51,005 nucleotides of DNA from the NCBI GenBank assembly GCA_009784945.1, contig WQXH01000011.1, positions 1-51,005 on the forward strand, given 5' to 3'. The notes under the pieces are model-generated. The model was given only the letters and a program-made list of their open reading frames with translations. It was not told where the DNA came from and made no database searches. The DNA is from Coriobacteriia bacterium. GTDB lineage: Bacteria; Actinomycetota; Coriobacteriia; Coriobacteriales; UBA8131. A program made the position numbers and the translations under genes. Positions 44,509 through 51,005 of the stretch are shown one piece after another (position 1 is the first letter of the stretch; every line of letters starts with the position of its first letter).

Positions 44509-45635
44509 GCTATGTCATCACCTCTGGAGGCACCGCTGGACACATCAACCCCGCTTTGGCGGTAGCCACAGAGCTGGAGCTATTGGGCAAGGAGGTCATC
44601 TTTGCCGGCAGCACCCACGGCATGGAGGAGCGCTTGGCTTGTCAGGCAGGCCTGGGGTATCGCGCTTTTGAAGCGCGGGGTTTTAATCGCCAAAGGCCAT
44701 GGACTCTCATCAGCTCAAGCATGGTGCTCGCCCGTTCTACCCGTACGGCACGCGGGTGGCTGTCCGAGATCAAAGCAGAGGCAGTGGCTGCCTTTGGCGG
44801 CTATGTTTCGGTGCCGGTAGGGCGTGCTGCTGTACGCGAGGGGCTTCCTCTTTTGATTCATGAACAAAACTCCCACATGGGTTGGAGCAACAAACACTTG
44901 AGTAGGCATGCCACGGCTATTGCTCTTTCCTATGACAACGTAATTGATGCCTTGCCAGAGAAAGCTCGAGAGCGCGTGCACGTAACCGGCAATCCGGTGA
45001 GGTCAGAGTTTTCAGTGTTGGCAAACCCTGAAGAAGCCAACCAGTTACGTATGAACCTCAGACAGAAGCTCGGCTTTACGAGCAATAGTCTTGTTGTCTT
45101 GATATTTGGTGGGTCGCAAGGTGCCCGACATATCAATCAAGCCTTGGTAGAGCTGGCTCCAGAACTGTTGCGGCGCCCCGAGCTGTGCGTACTGCACCTC
45201 ACCGGGCAAAAAGAGTATGCGAGCGTACAAGCAGCCTTGGCGCAAAAGCTCAGTAGCGCGGATATTCATCGTTGGCAGACCCTCGCTTATTGTGACGAGA
45301 TGCCCGCAGCCTTTGGGGCTGCAGATATCGTGGTTTCACGCGCTGGTGCTTCCTCACTGGCAGAATTGGCAGTGGCTGCCAAGCCTGCCTTGCTCGTTCC
45401 ATTTCCCTATGCCACTGCCAACCATCAACATAAAAATGCCCAGTCTCTGGTAGAAGCAGGCGCGGCCAAAATGATTATCGACTCCGAGCTCAAAAGCCCC
45501 CGTTTCCTGGAAACGCTCACTGCTCTGATAGATGACGAATCACTTCGCCAGAACATGCTCAAGGCAGCCAAAAGCCTCACCCAGGCAAACGCAGCCAAGC
45601 ACGTTGCCCAACTCCTCATTGATATAGCTGAGTAA
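44505..45635 (+). CDS. murG: MurG (lipid I to lipid II GlcNAc transferase)
   Basis: A GT28-family enzyme on the inner membrane face. SGGTAGHINPALAVATELE is the first glycine-rich loop; HEQNSHMGWSNK, FGGSQGARHINQALVE and SRAGASSLAELAVAAKPALLVPFPYATANHQHKNA are the signatures. At 376 residues it is complete. It overlaps ftsW as ATGA. The plus-strand wall cluster ends here; murC, usually next, is 12 kb away on the other strand. Confidence 0.95.
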   Translation: MSYVITSGGTAGHINPALAVATELELLGKEVIFAGSTHGMEERLACQAGLGYRAFEARGFNRQRPWTLISSSMVLARSTRTARGWLSEIKAEAVAAFGGYVSVPVGRAAVREGLPLLIHEQNSHMGWSNKHLSRHATAIALSYDNVIDALPEKARERVHVTGNPVRSEFSVLANPEEANQLRMNLRQKLGFTSNSLVVLIFGGSQGARHINQALVELAPELLRRPELCVLHLTGQKEYASVQAALAQKLSSADIHRWQTLAYCDEMPAAFGAADIVVSRAGASSLAELAVAAKPALLVPFPYATANHQHKNAQSLVEAGAAKMIIDSELKSPRFLETLTALIDDESLRQNMLKAAKSLTQANAAKHVAQLLIDIAE

Positions 45636-45645
45636 GAATCACTCT

Positions 45646-46908
45646 TCAGACTTGCCAGCTGTTGAGATAGGTGGTTTGCTCTGGCGTAAGCGTATCTATG
45701 CTTACGCCCCAGGCTGCGAGCACCTCTTTTGAGATGAGGTTATCGATTTCTTCGGACACGTCAATCACCTTGGGCTCAAGCTTTTCATGGTGCTTAAGTA
45801 GATAGAGCACCGAGTGGTATTGCACAGCAAAGCTCAAATCCATAATCTCGGCGGGATGACCATCGGCAGCAGCAATATTTACCAGCTTGCCCTCGGCAAT
45901 GATATTGATGCGTTTGCCACCAGGCAGCACAAAGGTCTCAATATGGGGGCGTGGTGCATGCTGCGACTCAGCAAGCTCAGCAAGCCCTGCCACATCCACC
46001 TCTACGTTAAAGTGCCCCGCATTGCACAGCAGCACCATATCCTTCATCAGTCGCATATGTTCAATCGTAATAACGTCCCTGCAGCCGGTTGCGGTGATAA
46101 AAAGATCGCCCAGAGGAGCAGCCCTGGTCATGGTCATGACAGAATGCCCGTCCATGCGTGCCTCGATTGCCTTAACCGCATCTATTTCGGTGACGATTAC
46201 AGAGGCACCCAAAGCAGCAGCACGCATAGCAATACCGCGCCCGCACCAACCATAGCCTGCAACTACCACGGTCTTGGAAGCAACAATCAGATTGGTGTTG
46301 CGCAAAATGGAGTCCCAGGTGCTTTGCCCGGTTCCGTAACGGTTATCAAAAAGGTACTTCATGCGGGCATCGTTAGCAGCAATCATGGCAAAGCGCAAAA
46401 GCCCCTCGGCCTCAAGCGCTCTGAGACGCATAACTCCGGTGGTGGTTTCTTCAGATCCTCCCCACATCTCTACTGCCAGGTCTGGTCGCGCAGTGTGCAG
46501 CATGTGCGTGAGGTCTCCGCCATCGTCTATGATGATATTGGGTTGGTGCTCAAGGCAAAGCTCAATGTGCCTGAAATAGTCTGCATCGCTCGCACCATGC
46601 ACCGCGTAGACGCTCACGCCACTTTTTGCAAGCGCAGCTACCACATCATCTTGTGTGGAGAGCACATTGCTGGCAGTGGCCACAACCGAAGCACCTGCCT
46701 TGGACAGCACCTGACAAAAGTAGGCGGTCTTGGCCTCCAAGTGGATGGAGACGCTCAGCTTGACTCCCGCCAAGGGCCGCTCGCACGGGGGCAGTATCTC
46801 CATGCTCTCTTCAAGCGCTCTCAGCAAGGGCATATGCTCTCGCACCCAGGCAATCTTGAGCGCCCCGCTTGGTGCAAGCGCCAGATCTTTTATCTCGTAG
46901 CGGTTCAT
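45646..46908 (-). CDS. ahcY: Adenosylhomocysteinase
   Basis: Hydrolyses S-adenosylhomocysteine, the product of methylation, using tightly bound NAD. VSIHLEAKTAYFCQVL is the N-terminal signature, VVAGYGWCGRGIAMRAAALGA is the NAD loop, and CNAGHFNVEVDVAGL and VNIAAADGHPAEIMDLSFA follow. The start at 46908 has GAGGAC at good spacing; the in-frame ATG at 46920 has none. It is convergent with murG, ten bases apart. It is likely the short, archaeal-like form of about 420 residues. Confidence 0.93.
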   Translation of the reverse strand: MNRYEIKDLALAPSGALKIAWVREHMPLLRALEESMEILPPCERPLAGVKLSVSIHLEAKTAYFCQVLSKAGASVVATASNVLSTQDDVVAALAKSGVSVYAVHGASDADYFRHIELCLEHQPNIIIDDGGDLTHMLHTARPDLAVEMWGGSEETTTGVMRLRALEAEGLLRFAMIAANDARMKYLFDNRYGTGQSTWDSILRNTNLIVASKTVVVAGYGWCGRGIAMRAAALGASVIVTEIDAVKAIEARMDGHSVMTMTRAAPLGDLFITATGCRDVITIEHMRLMKDMVLLCNAGHFNVEVDVAGLAELAESQHAPRPHIETFVLPGGKRINIIAEGKLVNIAAADGHPAEIMDLSFAVQYHSVLYLLKHHEKLEPKVIDVSEEIDNLISKEVLAAWGVSIDTLTPEQTTYLNSWQV

Positions 46909-46985
46909 AGATGTCCTCATACCTCTCTATAGCGTGCGCTGGCGTGTATCGTTTTCGTAGGCGCGTTGCGCTAATGCTCAGGCAA

Positions 46986-47029
46986 TGATACCTCAATAGT
47001 GCCCGTATCACTTCGAGCAAAGTCGCTCG
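46986..47029 (-). other. Two adjacent hairpins in the ahcY upstream region
   Basis: CGAGC-N6-GCTCG (47014-47029) and TGATAC/GTATCA (46986-46991 with 47005-47010) lie three bases apart, about 80 bases upstream of ahcY. Further GCG-rich complementarity lies between them and the gene. It could be a structured 5' leader; the SAH riboswitch consensus was not matched. Confidence 0.35.
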
Positions 47030-47125
47030 CCTCAGCGCTCTCCTTGGCGCAGGCAGGCACAAGCAGCGCCGTCTGAGGTACAATGTTTGAATCTAGTTCT
47101 ACAAACAGATTAAGAAAGGTCAGCC

Positions 47126-47782
47126 ATGAATATTATTCGTACCAAAGCAGTGGAGCTCTCGGTGATACCAGCTATTGCCTACAAACAAAAACTTGCCTCA
47201 GGGGGCGCAGGCATCAAGATAATGCTCACCAGCGGTCAAACCGCTGTGAGAACCATAGACAAGCGTTCTTCTGACATGGTGGCTTACGGAAAGATTGATG
47301 AGGAGCTGTTTCCTTATGAGGCCTTTGACGAAGCCTTCGAACTCACCAGCAGCCTACCCTATTCGTCAAGGGGTAATATCAAGGTCGTCGAGATTGAAGA
47401 AGTCCAAGAATGCGATGTAACCGAAGAAGCCCCTGCCGAACAGATAGACATGACGCTCTCTCCAGAATATGAGGCTATAGTCGAGCGCTACTGCGACGAA
47501 AAGGGTGGGCTCAACTACACGCTCATGAACAAAGACTTCATTCAGTTTGCCTCCAGGAGCAAGACAGTGTCGTCCATGATAGGCCAAGGCGCTGGACAAG
47601 AAGACATCTTGCTGTTTATCGTCAAAAGCCGAGCCGCAGAGATCTCGCGCCAAAAAGAGAGCCTTGATGACGCAAGCGTCTGGCTCCTCATTGAATCTTT
47701 GGACGAGATGAACCCACGTAGCGCTTACAAAGAGCTCAAGGCTCATATCAACCGTATGCTCTCGAGAGGCAAGATGCGCTAA
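47126..47782 (+). CDS. Unrecognised protein, 218 residues
   Basis: I do not recognise a family. It is soluble and acidic in the middle (EIEEVQECDVTEEAPAEQ, near 90-107), with a more helical basic C-terminus (AYKELKAHINRMLSRGKMR). The N-terminal 40 residues (SVIPAIAYKQKLASGGAGIKIML) look like a beta-rich element. The GAAAGG site seven bases before the ATG and a TACAAT upstream (about 47074) support it as a real gene. It stands alone and is convergent with the recombinase. Confidence 0.65.
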   Translation: MNIIRTKAVELSVIPAIAYKQKLASGGAGIKIMLTSGQTAVRTIDKRSSDMVAYGKIDEELFPYEAFDEAFELTSSLPYSSRGNIKVVEIEEVQECDVTEEAPAEQIDMTLSPEYEAIVERYCDEKGGLNYTLMNKDFIQFASRSKTVSSMIGQGAGQEDILLFIVKSRAAEISRQKESLDDASVWLLIESLDEMNPRSAYKELKAHINRMLSRGKMR

Positions 47783-47809
47783 AGCATCCTTGCTTTGAAG
47801 CGTCAATCA

Positions 47810-47827
47810 GATGGCAATATTGCCATC
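47810..47827. repeat. Perfect 18-bp palindrome GATGGCAATATTGCCATC
   Basis: It lies between two convergent genes. With no loop it is more a protein-binding site than a terminator. An AAAGCA-TCCT-TGCTTT hairpin right at the preceding stop codon (47781-47796) could act as a weak terminator. Confidence 0.45.
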
Positions 47828-47909
47828 ATCATCAAGAGCCTGACTCAGTAGGCCTGGGAGTTCTTGACACCAGAACCTGTGCATTGTGGCCTGCCTGGTC
47901 AATGCCGAC

Positions 47910-48821
47910 TTACTTCAGTTTGGCGCGGGGATGACAGGTGAGGTATTCCTCTCTCAGGTGAGTGCGCCCCACATGTGTGTAAACCTGCGTGGTAGAGATG
48001 GAGGCATGGCCAAGCAACTGCTGGATGGAGCGCAGGTCGCATCCGCCCTCAAGCAGGTGGGTGGCATATGAGTGCCTGAGGCTGTGTGGATGAAGGTTGG
48101 CAAGCCCCACGCGCTCACCGTAATCTACGACGAGGTCATAGACTCCATGACGAGAGAGGCGACGTCCGCGTGCATTGAGGAAGACAGCGCTGCCCTCGGG
48201 AGGTGCTGTGGCCTGCTTGGTGTGCAACATACCACGTGCCTCGCTCAGATAAGTACTCAGCGCCCGTGCCGCTGCGCCTTCCAAGGGAACCAGGCGCTCT
48301 TTGGAGCCCTTGCCAAATACCCGAATAAGGCCGCCATTTAAGTCGCATTCTGCCAGATCCAGGCCAACGAGCTCCGAAACGCGCATCCCACAGCCATAAA
48401 GAAGCTCCAGCACGGCTTTATCGCGTAGACCCCGCGGCGTCAGATCAAAGGCTTGATCGAGCAGCTCGCCTATTTGTTCTATACTCAGAGCGCTGGGGAG
48501 GTGTGCGGGCACCTTGGGTATTTTAAGGTTTTCCGCGGCGTTATTAGTAGCCAGTCCATCACGCACCAAGAAGCCACAAAAGCTTTTTATGGCGGCTACA
48601 TTACGTTTAAGCGATGCGGGAGCAAGCCCCAGATCAACCAGTAGGCTGAGGTAGGAAAGAATACCCTGATAGCTCAGCGAGTTGGCAGGAGCTGCTTGAT
48701 CCATCTCGCAGATAAAGCGATTTAGATCGCGCTGATATGCTTCTAAAGTTGCTGGCGAGGCACCCTTTTCTACCCGCATGTATTGCAAATACTCTTTAAG
48801 GGCGGCAGCGAGGCTGTTCAT
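47910..48821 (-). CDS. xerD: Tyrosine recombinase XerD/XerC type
   Basis: A site-specific recombinase, most likely the chromosome-dimer resolution enzyme. An N-terminal SAM-like domain (1-95) precedes the catalytic domain with R147 (GCGMRVSE), a lysine in FGKGSKER (about 171), H246 and R249 (HPHSLRHSYATHLL), H272 and Tyr281 (STTQVYTHV). At 303 residues it is of usual Xer length. GGAAGG precedes the ATG at 48821. No mobile element surrounds it. XerC versus XerD is not certain from sequence. Confidence 0.9.
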   Translation of the reverse strand: MNSLAAALKEYLQYMRVEKGASPATLEAYQRDLNRFICEMDQAAPANSLSYQGILSYLSLLVDLGLAPASLKRNVAAIKSFCGFLVRDGLATNNAAENLKIPKVPAHLPSALSIEQIGELLDQAFDLTPRGLRDKAVLELLYGCGMRVSELVGLDLAECDLNGGLIRVFGKGSKERLVPLEGAAARALSTYLSEARGMLHTKQATAPPEGSAVFLNARGRRLSRHGVYDLVVDYGERVGLANLHPHSLRHSYATHLLEGGCDLRSIQQLLGHASISTTQVYTHVGRTHLREEYLTCHPRAKLK

Positions 48822-48853
48822 GCAGACCTTCCTGTAGCGAGGCTGTTCATGCA
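48807..48853 (-). other. 29-bp tandem duplication of the xerD start, creating a small upstream ORF
   Basis: An 18-bp segment covering the xerD ATG (48807-48824) recurs at 48836-48853. The upstream copy opens a ten-codon frame, MNSLATGRSA (48850-48818), whose TGA overlaps the xerD ATG. GGAT lies upstream of it. It could be a translationally coupled leader or an accident of duplication. Confidence 0.45.
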
Positions 48854-48875
48854 ATCATCCAAGGGTGCAGCAGTC

Positions 48876-49958
48876 TCATGCAATCATTTCTGCCGCCAGG
48901 ACGCCGGCCGCAAAAGTCGTGTTAAAGAATTCTGGGTCATCAAAGCGCGTTCTGCCCATAGTGGTAACCTCTACGCCACGAAGATCAATATCACAATAGC
49001 TCGCTTCTACTAAGGAAACGTCATGCCCTTTTTGGGTCTGAAGCAAGCTCAGCTTCTTTTCTATTTGTTCAAGCTTGCACGGTGAGAGATTGGCCGCAAT
49101 GGGAGCACTTACCGGGGCAAGGCATATTTGCCTCAGTACGGTTTGGCTATGATGACTTATTCCCTGATGGCGATTGCGAGCATCTTGCCATGATAACCTG
49201 AGCGCCGCTATGGCGCGTCCGCCGAGAGCATTCACCGCGTTGAGTGCCTCTCCCTGGGCAACACTGCTGTGGCCAAGGGCAGTGCCCGTGCCTACCGAGC
49301 CTGGCCCTGGTGCCACTATGGCCACATCGGCCTTGCAGACCAAATGAGCCGAAAGCAATGCGCTATGGAGATTGACAGCCTCATACTGCCCGCCAAAAGC
49401 ATGACCGCTGCTGATGCTGGTATCTACGAGCTCTGCTTCCAAAGACTGCTGCACCAATTTCGAAAACGCCAGTGGCAGGGCTGCAGAATCGTCCATGATG
49501 TATGCCACGTGCGCCTTGGGCGCCTGGTGCTTGAGCGCTGCAGCAATGAGCGGCATTTGAGAGTGAAGTTCGCAGCAGACCACCGGCATCCCCTCAATGC
49601 TCTGAGCATTTTGCAACAACTCATGAAACGATGACTCCTGCTCCTCCACGCTGTCAACAACCAACTGTAGTGGGGTATAGCGCAGTTTGATTACATGACC
49701 GTAACTCGCCTTACCCTCGTAGTATTGATTGGGCACTACAAAAGCAAAGCCGCCTGTGCCGAGCTCAAGGTCAATACCCGTGGTATTTACCAGCACGCTT
49801 TGCCCTGGGCTCACGCATGTATTCAATTGTAGATAGTTATAGGCGGTTACCACTTTATCTAAGCAGTCGCAATACGACTCATCAATACGCACCCTCAAAA
49901 TTTGCAGGTTTTCGCTAGTTGCAAGCACTTTTTTCACTGACGCCTGTTTGAGATTCAT
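48876..49958 (-). CDS. DUF3866 family protein
   Basis: A 360-residue protein of the actinobacterial DUF3866 family, function unknown. Matching stretches are VLVNTTGIDLELGTGGFAFVV, VIKLRYTPLQLVVDSVEEQ, HAFGGQYEAVNLHSALLSAHLV, DVAIVAPGPGSVGTGTALGHSS and RHQGISHHSQTVLR, then VTTMGRTRFDDPEFFNTTFAAG. No signal peptide is present from the chosen start. The frame runs back to a GTG at 50075, but the family core begins at the ATG at 49958, which has GGGG upstream. It lies upstream of the recombinase gene. Confidence 0.82.
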   Translation of the reverse strand: MNLKQASVKKVLATSENLQILRVRIDESYCDCLDKVVTAYNYLQLNTCVSPGQSVLVNTTGIDLELGTGGFAFVVPNQYYEGKASYGHVIKLRYTPLQLVVDSVEEQESSFHELLQNAQSIEGMPVVCCELHSQMPLIAAALKHQAPKAHVAYIMDDSAALPLAFSKLVQQSLEAELVDTSISSGHAFGGQYEAVNLHSALLSAHLVCKADVAIVAPGPGSVGTGTALGHSSVAQGEALNAVNALGGRAIAALRLSWQDARNRHQGISHHSQTVLRQICLAPVSAPIAANLSPCKLEQIEKKLSLLQTQKGHDVSLVEASYCDIDLRGVEVTTMGRTRFDDPEFFNTTFAAGVLAAEMIA

Positions 49959-50084
49959 CTCTACTTTGCCCCTTAATCCTACCAAACCTGCCAAATGCCC
50001 TGAGGCGCTTGACGTGTCACTCACTTTATTGTTGCTTGAGTGTGCACAGCTTGCAGACAGCAACATGGTGAGCACTTTTGGTTT

Positions 50085-50843
50085 TCACTCGTCTAAAGCC
50101 GCTGCAATCTCTTCGGTTATCTGCATGGAATGGTAGACGTTTTGCAAATCTTCCAACTCTTCAAGCTTATCTACCAACTTCATAACCTTTTTAGCCTGCA
50201 CAACGTCTACCTCGGTGGGGGTCGAAGGCTCCATGATGAGTTCATAGCCCTTAATCTCCAAGCCTTGAGCAACAAGCGCATCACGTACACTGGCAAGCTC
50301 AGTAGGGCCGGTAAACACTACCCATTCATCGTCTGCATCCTCGTAGTCATCGCCTCCAGCTTCGGCCACGGCGAGCATAAAATCGTCTTCGTCGGGCATT
50401 TGAGCCTTGCTGAGAGCAATCTGCCCCTTGCGCTCAAATTGAAAGGCAACCGAGCCCGTAGTACCCAGATTGCCATCGGTATGAGAAAAGGCAGCACGTA
50501 CGTCGGCTGCGGTGCGATTGCGGTTGTCAGTTAGTGCTTCAATGTAGATGGCAACACCCGCGTGCCCATAGCCTTCGTAGATAACGGTCTCAAACACCGC
50601 ACCATCGGAGCCAGAGCCAAAAGCCTTCTTGATAGCCGTGTCAATCTTATCTTTTGGGAGACTGTAGCTTTTTGCCTTGGCAACTGCTGCTGCCAGGCTT
50701 GCGTTGTTTTCTGGGTTGGGATCCCCGCCCTCCTTTGCAGCTACCGTGATATTGCGGGAGAGCTTGGAAAAAAGTGCGCTCCTCTTTTTATCCTGTGCTG
50801 CTTTGCGATGTTTTGTTGTGGCCCATTTTGAGTGTCCGGCCAT
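50085..50843 (-). CDS. yebC: YebC/PmpR-family regulator
   Basis: A conserved 252-residue protein of the YebC (TACO1) family. MAGHSKWATTKHRKAAQDKKRSALFSKLSRNITVAAKEGG is the hallmark N-terminus, and TDNRNRTAADVRAAFSHTDGNLGTTGSVAFQFERKG the middle signature. Members bind DNA or RNA; recent work links the family to translation through polyproline stretches, alongside EF-P. It is normally beside ruvC, which is not seen here because the window ends. AGAGGA precedes the ATG. Confidence 0.94.
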   Translation of the reverse strand: MAGHSKWATTKHRKAAQDKKRSALFSKLSRNITVAAKEGGDPNPENNASLAAAVAKAKSYSLPKDKIDTAIKKAFGSGSDGAVFETVIYEGYGHAGVAIYIEALTDNRNRTAADVRAAFSHTDGNLGTTGSVAFQFERKGQIALSKAQMPDEDDFMLAVAEAGGDDYEDADDEWVVFTGPTELASVRDALVAQGLEIKGYELIMEPSTPTEVDVVQAKKVMKLVDKLEELEDLQNVYHSMQITEEIAAALDE

Positions 50844-51005
50844 GTGATCCTCTCTCTTCTGTATAGCTTCTTAGTATTGTAGCAGTTTGGAAGCAGTTAA
50901 GGTCTTGCTTAGAGTTTTGAATCCAGCAAGGCGCAGTAGGGCAATAATTAAGATTCGGTCGTTACAATAGCTAGAGAGTCAGGTCAGTCAGCCACAATCA
51001 GGTCA

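Noticed and set aside
46921-47100. SAH riboswitch upstream of ahcY
   Set aside because: GAGAGCGCTGAG resembles the 5' part of the consensus, but the matching 3' GGCGCTC strand and the CCAGGCTCG core are absent.
49959-50075. A lipoprotein-like N-terminus for the DUF3866 protein (Ser-Cys near residue 10)
   Set aside because: The start is GTG with no ribosome-binding site and the DUF3866 core begins at the ATG at 49958; the lipobox resemblance is probably chance.

Overview
The window reads as a chromosomal segment of a Coriobacteriia-type actinobacterium (a small-genome member such as Cryptobacterium or a relative would fit; this is inference). The grounds are the order tlyA-nadK-recN-steA, a DUF3866 protein beside a XerD-type recombinase, roughly balanced base composition, and a set of apparently leaderless promoters. 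Almost everything is chromosomal housekeeping. There is no phage, integron, IS transposase or CRISPR array.

Layout. 1-400: a truncated copy of a small palindromic element, then tRNA-Leu(CAG) on the minus strand whose 3' third is duplicated in inverted orientation just downstream. 393-2864: an amidohydrolase (+), then a DUF1461 membrane protein and truA (-). 3040-15532: one long minus-strand operon, read from 15532 downwards: a carboxyltransferase fused to a biotin carrier, accC, an Asp23/Gls24 protein, nusB, xseB, dxs, tlyA, nadK, recN, steA, an OFA-type MFS transporter and a DtxR/MntR-type regulator. 15671-17113: efp (-) and a sulfur transferase LarE (+) from overlapping divergent promoters. 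17174-25745: a second tightly overlapped minus-strand operon (DUF948 protein, AI-2E transporter, alaS, ruvX, mltG, yqeG, M24 peptidase). 25804-29303: rarA with a probable 6S RNA gene just upstream, bioY, an alkyltransferase of the Ogt family and a beta-carbonic anhydrase.

29371-45635 holds the cell-wall and division genes, split and facing opposite ways: murC-murB-ftsQ on the minus strand and murD-ftsW-murG on the plus strand. They are separated by murJ and an accessory block (34409-41370) with a second copy of the palindromic element, an unrecognised protein, a cyclic 2,3-diphosphoglycerate synthetase-like GTPase, a hybrid histidine kinase, a YtfQ-like sugar-binding lipoprotein and two copies of a 102-bp repeat. 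45646-50843: ahcY, an unrecognised protein, the XerD-type recombinase, the DUF3866 protein and yebC.

The genes interlock in several ways. BioY would supply biotin for the AccC/carboxyltransferase-carrier pair. Dxs, MurB/C/D/G/J, FtsW, FtsQ, MltG and SteA cover precursor supply, polymerisation and control of the wall. The most notable observations are a perfect Shine-Dalgarno plus GTG start buried inside the carboxyltransferase-carrier fusion, a 6S-like RNA with a clean promoter upstream of rarA, at least four genes whose -10 box lies exactly six bases before the ATG, and a palindromic element whose hairpin shows a compensatory base-pair change between copies.
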